Shown: positions 47,201 through 55,045 of the stretch, piece after piece
Layout: each line of letters opens with the position of its first letter
Numbering within the stretch: the first letter of the stretch is position 1
DNA from: a candidate division TM6 bacterium GW2011_GWF2_43_87
Lineage (GTDB): Bacteria; Babelota; Babeliae; Babelales; Babelaceae
NCBI GenBank assembly: GCA_001000065.1
Contig: LCGZ01000002.1
Location: forward strand, 124,001 to 188,000
Direction: 5' to 3'
DNA length: 64,000 bases
Program-made: the position numbers and the translations under genes
The notes under the pieces: generated by a model
Seen by the model: only the letters and a program-made list of their open reading frames with translations
Database searches by the model: none
What the model was told of the DNA's origin: nothing

Positions 47201-47707
47201 TTGACCAATATCCGTTAACTTATTTTTTTTCGCCAACGTCCAAACGTTATCTTCTAAATTATTTAATGACTCAACAAGCCAATCCTTACGCCCCACTTTT
47301 TTTTCCTCTAGAGCGTCATCATATTTTGCTTGATAGATCAACCGCACTATCTTGCCCACTGCTTCCAGTGACAAAAATCTTCCGGGTTTATTTGTTAAAT
47401 CTGGAATCCGTAGCCCTGGAATTGAGGTATTGAAAAGCCATTGCAAAACTCCAACTGTCGCACTTTTAGGCGAATAGTATGCATAGTTCTCCACGATATG
47501 GCTCACACTCATAACCATACCTATTGCTACTCCGTACTGAAGCCAAAACGGAAGCACTGGTTTTTTAGTCTCATTGATCTCATCACCGACACCGAGCAAC
47601 GTTGTATTTTTAATAAACCGCGGCGCTAATCCCTCTACATGCCCCACAAAAATAGTTAGCATGAACATGAAAATTTGCGCGCCCTTTTTTATACTTAAAG
47701 TCCTCAT
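44252..47707 (-). CDS. Giant exported/anchored helical-repeat protein, unknown
   Basis: 1151 residues. A signal sequence (about 12-27, I-F-M-F-M-L-T-I-F-V-G-H) and a second hydrophobic segment near residues 50-70 suggest export with an N-terminal anchor. The body is almost entirely helical. The C-terminal third shows regularly spaced units in which a loop such as D-I-N-G-N-N-F-I-M-A-F, E-D-G-Q-N-M-V-M-K-A-L or E-P-E-M-N-L-L-V-F-Y separates helix pairs, reminiscent of degenerate ankyrin/ARM-type solenoids. No catalytic motif is evident. ATG 47707 is chosen because AAGGAGAG lies nine bases upstream; the frame is open 23 codons further. Similar giant proteins are common among host-associated bacteria; function unknown. 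Confidence 0.65.
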   Translation of the reverse strand: MRTLSIKKGAQIFMFMLTIFVGHVEGLAPRFIKNTTLLGVGDEINETKKPVLPFWLQYGVAIGMVMSVSHIVENYAYYSPKSATVGVLQWLFNTSIPGLRIPDLTNKPGRFLSLEAVGKIVRLIYQAKYDDALEEKKVGRKDWLVESLNNLEDNVWTLAKKNKLTDIGQQKLKDIYKEFVKELVAALDECNYWGVNNVPLYPEHLVLYFIYAFVNKKAEGRTDLSMFFKGLCQEKLKGTDPSQQSKWAQEKFGSELPTEKTVVLSASDTFSFEKLEETLCAGVLMNWITSDLPPLFEYKNVTSQVVRGVHFPDCFESTLRNVFNIVAYDKDTGLFSAKKLEETVPTVLKEISVFYQDFSGKKDGEFLKPYTSSDLESDILETAWLDRVIKNNIPYATYRDLYDKKGKKLYEARPKQGPFLVCLPDASPLLDKKDVNEKGFYENVLTIGDMKYHAFTPSSGLFGYELVPYVHSFIILMNYLCGLDLFKEVDLGQELLSEGFEANYISTLSNKNPFERIIYSKGANDELNIVVSGERAFVVQLNRGLHAFITLFWSRVAEEIKTVWQDQLFAAVVNPEVCLLIAHAFDLAVTKSKALDAVNQSFFYRGNWAMNSRKLGAIKQLATQATAHPKNKDFYVESIKMITAKFHLVERDFGELNRLGKAASNFLGDKAIADAILAPFFFEVDKFKGCVQWPENDMRWDDMGNIINYEALFVPFVLRLQSFKNDDLKVLWGHELSWIETAIKSGDKTVFELVCKLISEWFSKETMEKNLLAPGLIELASTSSGGRNLQPLINKMQTVLGKEKTRQLFLDGGGKTTLWFDVVQHGDAEAIRNFFIVSKELLTNEEFEQSLVQVDINGNNFIMAFMVGTPDEVGMKELLALLQKYLPEKEFAKQVLLKNKEGEQPYAVFMRLMSSAAYMATEWDGYLGAGVALLAVMSKVLTSTQLLEVLGISSGRGDLVFRFDPSLRVFNLLMKVLSKEEKETLFLKVYPEPEMNLLVFYMCKGHKEFLRVFEVFKTLPQEVQAKVVLQVAEDGQNMVMKALGNFGSAIAESVLAVINVLNNKERAVLFGQESTLGYNAIGSIFLGARSSDDPQQFLKKFLQVMDSLPLETRKKLVMNKTIPELFDAFEDKPELIMLVKDWAKSFGVILN

Positions 47708-47833
47708 AAAAACTACTCTCCTTAAGATTAAAATTCGCTCAAGACAGGAACAATGCAGAACATATGTCAAAGCCAAACATACGTCAAAATTAAAGAGCTC
47801 TTTTTTCTATTTTAGATTCTACTATTTTTGTAA

Positions 47834-48076
47834 CAGAGGCCGCGAAAATTACTCTCCGCGGCCTCCAACCTCCATTCCCCTTGTGTACGGGAATCAGACC
47901 TGCGCCATTTAGACGCATACCTTTACCATTACTACTTCCATGACATTCAAAAAACAGACACATATCTGGTTAAAGACCCCTTTATCAGAGAAGAATCTTC
48001 CCTGATAGCCACCAGATACATCTGTTTATCAAATATCCTGAAACAAGAAGGAATGAAAAAATTTCAACAAACATAA
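47834..48076 (+). pseudogene. Possible remnant of a gene (80 codons, no start)
   Basis: After a TAA at 47831 the frame is open for 80 codons to TAA 48074-48076. The translation looks protein-like (L-D-A-Y-L-Y-H-Y-Y-F-H-D-I then F-I-R-E-E-S-S-L-I-A-T-R-Y), with aromatic/charged periodicity unlike random AT-rich sequence. There is no ATG, GTG or TTG near its beginning; the first in-frame ATG is six codons before the stop. It may be the 3' end of a lost gene. I do not recognise it. Chance remains possible. Confidence 0.3.
47836..47865. repeat. GC-rich hairpin upstream of the giant gene
   Basis: GAGGCCGCG (47836-47844) / CGCGGCCTC (47857-47865), a perfect 9-bp stem with a 12-base loop and no T-run on either side. 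It overlaps the possible gene remnant. Confidence 0.6.
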
Positions 48077-48191
48077 TACAAAGATGCATTATAGTTATTA
48101 TATTACATATAAAATTTACAAAGGCAAGGAATTTTTTATTTTTTAACAAATTCCTTTCGATTATGAAATTCTCGACCTATTGCGTTTCGGT

Positions 48192-48227
48192 ACCTACCCA
48201 TGGTAGGTTTTCCCATGGTAGGTTTTT
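48192..48227 (+). promoter_or_regulatory. Leader hairpin with duplicated 3' arm before the 551-aa gene
   Basis: ACCTACC-cat-GGTAGGT (48192-48208) followed by TTTT, then a direct repeat CCCATGGTAGGTTTTTT (48212-48227). The second copy of the 3' arm could pair with the same 5' arm, giving two mutually exclusive hairpins, each followed by T's, ~45 bases before the start codon. It resembles a small attenuator. Upstream, AAGGAATTT/AAATTCCTT forms another weak hairpin near 48126-48150. The rest of 48077-48190 shows nothing clear. Confidence 0.35.
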
Positions 48228-48268
48228 TAGGAAGCAGTTAATGCGTGGTTTTAAAAGGAGAGATTATT

Positions 48269-49924
48269 ATGAAGAAATTGTACTGGCTTGCACTCCCGCT
48301 ATTTATGGGAACTGCAACCTCTTTCTTAAAAGCGGATGAAATTAATAATCTTGCTGCGGCATTAAAAGACATAATTATTTCTTCTGCGCCACTATCAGAT
48401 TTAGACTGGAAACTAAAAACTGCCCTTAACAATGAAAAATTTGAAAAGCTTTTAAATCAAATCGAAACAAAAAAAGAAGAAAGCAATCTAAGCAATGCTT
48501 GGAAAATGCTCAAAGATAATATAGTTGCCTACCAACTGTTCAAGAAAAACCCCAGAACATATGGCAAGGGATATGAGGCAGCAAAAGATCCTGTACAGAC
48601 CCAGAATAGGCTCAAAGAATTTCAAAAAAAACTTCGCAATAGTGCAAACAGCCCGTCAGACGCTGCTCACTACATGCTAACTTTAAAATACTTAGACCCC
48701 TCATCATTTGATCTAAAGAATGAGGACAATAGATATCAAGCAAACTATCTTGTAGCTATGTGGGGAAAAGACAAAAATAACAAAAAAAAACTTGAACCAT
48801 TTAACAATTTTTATAGCGCCCTAAAGTCACTAGACGCAGGTACTGGTGATCAAACTGAAAACGACGCCTACATTAAAACCATTCGCGAAAACACCGATGA
48901 CCCTCTGACCATCAAACGAGCCAATGCTCAATATGAGATGTTAAAAAATAAAACACTCCAAGAAAAACAAGAACAAGAAAAAAAGGACCTAGAAGAATTT
49001 GATAAAGAAAAAAATGCAATTCAAAAAATTGTAGATGATGCCGTCAAAGAAATGGGGAATGTAAAAACCTGGAAGGCTATAGAAAAAGAGGATTCCAAAA
49101 AAAGGGTCTCTGATATTCGCTCCAACTCTATAAAAAAACTCGGACTATGGACCAGCTCTAAAAATTCTCTTATAAAAAAGGCGTCAAACGCTGCCGCAGA
49201 AACTATTAAAAAGGCTGAAGATGCACGCAGACTCGCAATTGATCAAGAACTATTAGACGAAACAAATCGCTGGAAACTTATGCGTGATAAAGCCATTCAA
49301 GAAATATTAGATACCACCAAGCCGGATCAAACAAAGGGAATTCCTCTTACCGCTGTTCAAGATGCTGCTAAAGAATTTTCTAATGCATTAACCACCAATT
49401 TTAACCTAGCCCAAAGTGATCTTACCTCTATAAAAGACAAAAAAATTACTAAAACATGGATTACTATTGATAACGATGCAAAAACAAATGCCAATAACAT
49501 ATTCCAGGAATTTTCGGAAAACCCAAATCTTTTTAAACTTAAAAAACTAGCCGATGCTGCATTTATCATAAGCAAATTAATCGTCGCAATTGATCCAATG
49601 CTGCTAATCCCTGTAAAAAAATTCATAACCGATATCTTACACAAGAGCCCCAACGACGTATCCCAATTTGAAGCTGAAGTAAAACAACTTACCAAACAAC
49701 GACTTAATGCTCTTATTCTTCTTATGGCAAATTGGGCAACCATAAGCTCAGGAATAAAAAAGACCCTGCCCCAATATGTTAAACCACAAGAGAGTTTCAA
49801 AAAGAGTTTTACAGAAGAGGCCAAAGCCTTTCTAGATACCCTGCATGAAACCGGTGAACTTAAAGGAGAGACCACCCTGGAGATAAAACAGGGACTTAAG
49901 CCACTTCCACCAACAAAGAAATAA
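48269..49924 (+). CDS. Exported helical protein, paralogue A of a pair
   Basis: 551 residues. Signal peptide MKKLYWLALPLFMGTATSFL ending near K-A-D; the mature protein starts D-E-I-N-N-L-A-A-A-L-K-D-I, matching D-E-M-G-N-L-A-I-A-L-K-Q-I in the next gene. A shared helical unit follows (L-D-W-K-L-K-T-A-L ... L-K-D-N-I ... L-R-N-S/L-R-A-C). The middle is Lys/Glu-rich and coiled-coil-like (residues ~235-265 and ~300-340). No known domain. ATG 48269 is preferred over GTG 48245 since AAAGGAGAG lies seven bases upstream. Likely an exported structural or host-facing factor; function unknown. Confidence 0.72.
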   Translation: MKKLYWLALPLFMGTATSFLKADEINNLAAALKDIIISSAPLSDLDWKLKTALNNEKFEKLLNQIETKKEESNLSNAWKMLKDNIVAYQLFKKNPRTYGKGYEAAKDPVQTQNRLKEFQKKLRNSANSPSDAAHYMLTLKYLDPSSFDLKNEDNRYQANYLVAMWGKDKNNKKKLEPFNNFYSALKSLDAGTGDQTENDAYIKTIRENTDDPLTIKRANAQYEMLKNKTLQEKQEQEKKDLEEFDKEKNAIQKIVDDAVKEMGNVKTWKAIEKEDSKKRVSDIRSNSIKKLGLWTSSKNSLIKKASNAAAETIKKAEDARRLAIDQELLDETNRWKLMRDKAIQEILDTTKPDQTKGIPLTAVQDAAKEFSNALTTNFNLAQSDLTSIKDKKITKTWITIDNDAKTNANNIFQEFSENPNLFKLKKLADAAFIISKLIVAIDPMLLIPVKKFITDILHKSPNDVSQFEAEVKQLTKQRLNALILLMANWATISSGIKKTLPQYVKPQESFKKSFTEEAKAFLDTLHETGELKGETTLEIKQGLKPLPPTKK

Positions 49925-49953
49925 TCACAGTAATAGGTTTTAAAAGGACCCCC

Positions 49954-51060
49954 ATGAAAAAAAGTACCTTTTTTCTACTACTCCCCCTCCTTCTAGGGGC
50001 AAGCACCTTTTACATGCAAGCCGATGAAATGGGCAACCTAGCCATAGCGCTTAAACAAATTGCAGAAACCAGAAGGCCTATCGATGCTATTCAAGAGCGG
50101 TTAACTAAAAACAAAACTGCTCTAAGCATAACTGATAAAGAGATCAAAGCATTGATTGAAAATGTCGACCTAGCCGTCTTTTTAGAGGCTTTAGGAACCC
50201 TGTATATCGAAGGCCTTGATCCCAAAAAAGATGCGTCTGCTGCTATAAAAAAAATGGAAGGTGTTGGAGGTGGGCGAAAAAATCTTCAGGACAAAATTGA
50301 TTTGCTAGGGGCCTTAAACAAAGGTAAATTAGGAGGCCTTCTTAGTGGCATCAAAATGTACGATAAAGACACCCCAAGCATCGTCGACAGACAGAACACA
50401 CTTGATAATCTTGCAAAAGTCGCTATCGATTATACAAAAGCATTGACACCTAAAAAAGTTATAGTAACTCCCTTAGCGCAATTGGATTGGACATTAAAGG
50501 ATGGCCTTGAAAAAAAGGCCTTCGATCAACTTTTACAAAACCAAGAAACCAAGAACGCCCTTGTCGACCTAGAAAACTCACTAAACGCATACTCTTCAGG
50601 CTTTATGAAAACCACTATGCTAAAGGAACTAAAAGACAATATCAATGCCTGGCCAGCCTATAAAGGGATAGCTCAGGACCAAAATAAAACTATCGAAAAA
50701 TTAAAGGCGCTCGAAAAACAACTTCGGGCGTGCATTCGTAAAGATGACTTTGTAAAAGCTGCTTACTACCTAAAAACAAGAGATTTTATTCTGCAAAAAA
50801 CTACGACTCTTGGAACAGATGATCAACGCTATATAGCCCTCGCTCTCCCCGTCTCAACAATTGACAAAGAGGTGCTTGGATTCAAAAAAGCAGAAATTAA
50901 AAAACTTGTAGAGGACTTTGATACCATTGCAGAAGTGCAAAGCGCCCTTGAGGAAATTGACAAAGGCAACAAAGACCAGAAAAACCTAGACCTCATCCTA
51001 GATAAAGTTGATACAACAACCGCACAAGAAGCCACAAAACGATTTAAGGCAATACCTTAG
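49954..51060 (+). CDS. Exported helical protein, paralogue B of a pair
   Basis: 368 residues. Signal peptide MKKSTFFLLLPLLLGASTFY ending M-Q-A-D. It shares with the preceding protein the mature N-terminus and a helical unit placed later, L-D-W-T-L-K-D-G-L ... L-K-D-N-I-N-A-W ... L-E-K-Q-L-R-A-C ... A-A-Y-Y-L-K. It is otherwise diverged and shorter, so the two genes are old tandem duplicates. Gap of 29 bases; RBS AAAAGGA. Function unknown. Confidence 0.72.
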   Translation: MKKSTFFLLLPLLLGASTFYMQADEMGNLAIALKQIAETRRPIDAIQERLTKNKTALSITDKEIKALIENVDLAVFLEALGTLYIEGLDPKKDASAAIKKMEGVGGGRKNLQDKIDLLGALNKGKLGGLLSGIKMYDKDTPSIVDRQNTLDNLAKVAIDYTKALTPKKVIVTPLAQLDWTLKDGLEKKAFDQLLQNQETKNALVDLENSLNAYSSGFMKTTMLKELKDNINAWPAYKGIAQDQNKTIEKLKALEKQLRACIRKDDFVKAAYYLKTRDFILQKTTTLGTDDQRYIALALPVSTIDKEVLGFKKAEIKKLVEDFDTIAEVQSALEEIDKGNKDQKNLDLILDKVDTTTAQEATKRFKAIP

Positions 51061-51151
51061 AAGCCCTCACCTCAAAACATACAATAACCTTCTTCCAACA
51101 TAGGCAAACAACAGGATTTTTGTTACTCTGAAATGGTGCAGGAGGTAAAGC

Positions 51152-52180
51152 ATGGTACATCCCATTTCCATTTCAGAGTTTTTAAAAAAGCGCGCCACGC
51201 TGCCCGTAATTGACGTGCGCTCGCCTGGCGAATTTAACAACGGGCACGTTCCTGGCGCCATAAACGTGCCCCTATTTTCTGATGAAGAACGCGCTATCGT
51301 TGGCACCCTCTACAAACAAGAGGGACGCGAACAGGCCATTCATAAAGGGCTTGAATTTGTCGGTCCCAACCTTACCCGTCTAGTAGATCTGGTTAAAGGG
51401 TACACTCTGTCGCCCACGGTTCTTATCTACTGCGCACGCGGAGGCATGCGTAGCCGCAGTATCGCCATGCTTTTAAGCTTTGCAGGGCACACGGTGCACC
51501 AGCTTACGGGCGGATACAAAATTTTCAAACAAGAGCTACGCACTCGGGCAATTGCACCACGTAAGATTGTCCTATTAGGAGGAAAAACCGGATCGGGCAA
51601 AACCGCAATATTGAACGAACTTGCACGTAAAGGTGAACAGGTTATCGACCTTGAAGGACTTGCCTGCCACAAAGGCTCTTCCTTTGGGTTACTGGGCCAA
51701 GCACCGCAACCCACCCCTGAACAATTTATTGTCAACTGCCTCTCTGCAATGGAACAGTACGACCCACAAAAAACTATTTGGATTGAACATGAAGGCAACC
51801 GTTTGGGCAATCTTCATGTCCCCCAAGAATTATGGGATGCTATGCATTTAGCCCCCGTTCTTATGATTGACGTTCCAACGGCTTATCGCGCAGAACGGCT
51901 AAAACAAGAGTATGGCATTTTTGCACCATCTGAGCTTAAAAACTGTGTACAACTTCTTGAAAAACGGTTAGGTGGAGCGATTACCAAAACAGTATGCACC
52001 CACCTTGATCAGGGAAATTTGGATGCAGTACTGGCTTTATTAATGGAACATTATGACCGATCCTATGAGCATAACAACGATAGAACAGACCGTGCAAACT
52101 GTTTTAATTTAACCCTCATCGGTTCTTCGCCTGCAGAGCATGCAGATGAAATTCGCGCCTTTTGGAGCTCACACACGTAA
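51152..52180 (+). CDS. mnmH: tRNA 2-selenouridine synthase (rhodanese + P-loop)
   Basis: 342 residues, the usual size for MnmH/SelU/YbbB. An N-terminal rhodanese domain carries V-I-D-V-R-S-P-G-E-F and the active-site loop C-A-R-G-G-M-R-S; a C-terminal P-loop domain has G-G-K-T-G-S-G-K-T and I-E-H-E-G-N-R-L-G. It replaces sulfur by selenium (via a geranyl intermediate) at U34 of certain tRNAs using selenophosphate from SelD, which is not in this window. GGAGG precedes the ATG. priA begins eight bases after its stop, so the two are probably one transcript. Keeping this optional modification in a reduced genome is notable. Confidence 0.93.
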   Translation: MVHPISISEFLKKRATLPVIDVRSPGEFNNGHVPGAINVPLFSDEERAIVGTLYKQEGREQAIHKGLEFVGPNLTRLVDLVKGYTLSPTVLIYCARGGMRSRSIAMLLSFAGHTVHQLTGGYKIFKQELRTRAIAPRKIVLLGGKTGSGKTAILNELARKGEQVIDLEGLACHKGSSFGLLGQAPQPTPEQFIVNCLSAMEQYDPQKTIWIEHEGNRLGNLHVPQELWDAMHLAPVLMIDVPTAYRAERLKQEYGIFAPSELKNCVQLLEKRLGGAITKTVCTHLDQGNLDAVLALLMEHYDRSYEHNNDRTDRANCFNLTLIGSSPAEHADEIRAFWSSHT

Positions 52181-52187
52181 GACCCCT

Positions 52188-54182
52188 ATGTACGCCCACG
52201 TCCACTTACTCAATGGCCTTAAAGAGCCTCTCACCTACAAAATCCCCGACGGATGGGACACCACCAGTCTTTGGGCAGCCGTAGTCACCGTCCCCTTACA
52301 AAACCGCCTCGAAAAAGCGCTCGTAACCGATATTGTAGAATATCTGCCTGCAACGGCTACCTACAAGGTACGTGAATTAATAGCCCGTGAACCTTTCCCT
52401 ACCGATCACCACTTTGGTCCGTTTGTAAAAGCACTCTCCGATTATTACATACTCCCCCAAAAGCTATTCTTTCAACGACTCAAATCATGCCTTCGACAAC
52501 CCTCGCCTGAAGGGCAGACAGAAGGCTCGCCGCCTCACAGCACAAACGCATCACACGTTCATCAGGTACGATTGACGCCTGAACAGCTTTATATTGTAAA
52601 TGAACTCACTCCTGTCGTAAAACAGGGTGGCTATACCCCTGCCGTTATTCAAGGTGTAACAGGCTCTGGTAAAACAGAAGTATATAAACAGCTTATTCAC
52701 ACCGCCATAACTGAAGGCAAAAGTGCCATACTGCTTCTACCCGAAATCTCATTGGCACTTAGATTTGCCCACCTATTACGTGAAGCCTTTAAAACAGACA
52801 TCGCGCTCTTTAGTTTTCACTCTGCAACCAGCGCCCTTGAGAAAAAAACACTCTGGGCTCATTTAGTGCAGAACCGACCTGTTTTAGTTATAGGCGTGCA
52901 TCTTCCCGCACTGCTTCCCATCTCAAACCTGGGGCTTATTATTGTAGATGAAGAGCATGAAGTGGGGTACCAAGAGAAAAAGCATCCTAAGCTAAACTCC
53001 AAAGAAATCGCCATCATCCGCGCACAGCAATACGATATACCCATTATATTAGGCTCGGCCACTCCTTCAATTCAGTCGCTATACAACGTCCAGATTAAAG
53101 GATGGAAACTTTTTACCCTCACTAAACGCTTTGCAGGAGCGTTCCCTGAGATCCAATTAGTCTCACTAAAAGGCAGGGATAAACGCAAAAATTTCTGGAT
53201 AAGCAGAGAACTAGAACAAGCTATTGCTACACGGCTCAATCGACGTGAACAGACTATTATCTTTATAAACCGGCGCGGACACAGCTTTTTTGTCCAGTGC
53301 GCCGGCTGCGGATTTATCTTCTCCTGTCCTCATTGCTCTGTTAGCTTAACCCTGCACCAAAGTAGCACTCAAAGCGGCATTTTGCGGTGCCACTACTGCG
53401 ACCACAAAGAACTTGAGCCAACAGCATGCCCAACCTGCGGGCCCAAGGCATCCCTACTTAAAAAGGGAATTGGCACTCAGCAAGTAGTATCGGTTCTTGA
53501 AAAACTGTTCCCTAAAGCACGCATTGCACGGGCAGACTTAGATACCACTGTCGACAGAAAACGGTGGCAAGAGACCGTCTCCTGCTTTTACAAACGAGAA
53601 CTAGACATACTCGTTGGAACACAGACTATTACCAAAGGGTATCACTTCCCGGGAGTCACGCTGGTTGGAATTTTATGGGCAGATATTAATCTCTCCTTGC
53701 CGCTTTACAACGCAGCAGAAACTACATTGCAACAAATTATTCAAGTAGCAGGTCGAGCTGGAAGACAAAGTAATGAAAGCCTGGTCGTTGTGCAAACCCT
53801 TGTGCAACACCCTATTTTTAGCCATATGGATGAACGGCAGTACACCACCTTTTTCGATACAGAAATTGTGCATCGGCAGCGGCTTGGATACCCACCGTGC
53901 ATGAGATTGTCCGAAATAGAACTCCGCAGCAAAGATGAAGCGTTATTGGATGAGGAAGCTATGCGCTGTGCATCCCTACTTCAGGAATTTAAAAAAGACA
54001 CGGCTCCATTGCTTGTTATTCTCGGGCCAGCCCAACCGCCCGTTCATAAGGTAAAAAACATATTTATGCGCAAAATCTATCTAAAAAGCCCCTCGTTTGC
54101 CGTTTTAAAAACTGCACTTGAGATGATTTTTAAGAGTGGTCTTCGAGTTGAAGTTTTTATAACTCAAAATCCAACGCACTAA
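52188..54182 (+). CDS. priA: Primosomal helicase PriA
   Basis: 664 residues (E. coli 732). Walker A G-V-T-G-S-G-K-T at residues 156-163, D-E-E-H-E box, G-S-A-T-P, the double Zn-binding cluster (C-A-G-C-G ... C-P-H-C ... C-H-Y-C ... C-P-T-C-G) and V-A-G-R-A-G-R. It restarts stalled replication forks. The frame is open upstream to 52140, overlapping mnmH, but ATG 52188 gives the expected N-terminus M-Y-A-H-V-H-L-L; the RBS is poor (TAAGA), which suggests translational coupling with mnmH. The DNA-binding N-terminal domain is shorter than usual. The stop lies three bases from the convergent unknown gene. Confidence 0.96.
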   Translation: MYAHVHLLNGLKEPLTYKIPDGWDTTSLWAAVVTVPLQNRLEKALVTDIVEYLPATATYKVRELIAREPFPTDHHFGPFVKALSDYYILPQKLFFQRLKSCLRQPSPEGQTEGSPPHSTNASHVHQVRLTPEQLYIVNELTPVVKQGGYTPAVIQGVTGSGKTEVYKQLIHTAITEGKSAILLLPEISLALRFAHLLREAFKTDIALFSFHSATSALEKKTLWAHLVQNRPVLVIGVHLPALLPISNLGLIIVDEEHEVGYQEKKHPKLNSKEIAIIRAQQYDIPIILGSATPSIQSLYNVQIKGWKLFTLTKRFAGAFPEIQLVSLKGRDKRKNFWISRELEQAIATRLNRREQTIIFINRRGHSFFVQCAGCGFIFSCPHCSVSLTLHQSSTQSGILRCHYCDHKELEPTACPTCGPKASLLKKGIGTQQVVSVLEKLFPKARIARADLDTTVDRKRWQETVSCFYKRELDILVGTQTITKGYHFPGVTLVGILWADINLSLPLYNAAETTLQQIIQVAGRAGRQSNESLVVVQTLVQHPIFSHMDERQYTTFFDTEIVHRQRLGYPPCMRLSEIELRSKDEALLDEEAMRCASLLQEFKKDTAPLLVILGPAQPPVHKVKNIFMRKIYLKSPSFAVLKTALEMIFKSGLRVEVFITQNPTH

Positions 54183-54185
54183 GTA

Positions 54186-55004
54186 TCACTCCTTAAACTC
54201 ATTGATCTCACTGATACGATGAGTAAGCTCAATCTCTTCATCGCCGCCTGTATAATACCTCTTAAAGATCGTATAAATGCGGTTAAAAAGCGCGTCGCGG
54301 CACATCTCTATATCTTTTTTCATCCTCAAATTAAAGTGCAAGCCCGAGTACAAACTTGAGATTTCATGAAAAAACTGCACACACCAGACCTGCACCGGTA
54401 TAAAATCCCACCGCAAAAAACGAGGGTTTAGCTCAAAAAAACGTACGCGCTTGCTAATTTCCGCCATCTGAGAAAAATATGATTTCTCCACCAAATCTGT
54501 GTCATTCTCACTCTTAACATCCTTCCACACTATACGTTTTAGATAGTTCCAAGCAGGGTTAAAGTGAATTAGATGTTTTTCATTCCATTCTTCAAAAAGT
54601 TTGTTATCATTCAAAAATTTTTTTGAATTCTTCTGCTGCTCAATCTTTACAGCAAAATTAGCCACCTTTTCAAGCGAATAGAGTTGATAACGCAATAAAT
54701 TATAGCACGAAAGATTTTTCCACAACCCTAGCGAAATTTGAGACTCTATTTCAATTCCTATTTTGCCAGCTGCTCTCACTTTTTGGGGAAGCGATTGTGG
54801 AATAGACGCATCATTGGTAAGAAACAAGAGCTTAACCTTTTTCTTAGAATAAAAAAGCTTCTCTGAAGGCAAGAATTTAATCGTTATCCTAGAGCTATCG
54901 GTGCTACTCGTACTTTTAAAACAGGGTTTTGAAACCATACCCATACCTAGCAAAAGCCCTGCAAAAAGAAAATTGCAGAGCTTTTTTATATTCTTCACGC
55001 TCAT
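54186..55004 (-). CDS. Exported protein of unknown function
   Basis: 272 residues. The start at 55004 gives M-S-V-K-N-I-K-K-L then a hydrophobic stretch L-F-A-G-L-L-L-G-M-G-M-V, a signal peptide, and has AAGGG seven to eight bases upstream; longer starts would overlap the preceding HD gene. The mature part is basic and helical, with many Trp/Tyr/Phe (R-F-F-E-L-N-P-R-F-L-R-W). Not recognised. It lies 41 bases behind the exported HD protein, so the two may be expressed together and related in function. Confidence 0.6.
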   Translation of the reverse strand: MSVKNIKKLCNFLFAGLLLGMGMVSKPCFKSTSSTDSSRITIKFLPSEKLFYSKKKVKLLFLTNDASIPQSLPQKVRAAGKIGIEIESQISLGLWKNLSCYNLLRYQLYSLEKVANFAVKIEQQKNSKKFLNDNKLFEEWNEKHLIHFNPAWNYLKRIVWKDVKSENDTDLVEKSYFSQMAEISKRVRFFELNPRFLRWDFIPVQVWCVQFFHEISSLYSGLHFNLRMKKDIEMCRDALFNRIYTIFKRYYTGGDEEIELTHRISEINEFKE

Positions 55005-55045
55005 TACACACCCTTTTTTATACGTTAAAGACGATATTTTCTCTC

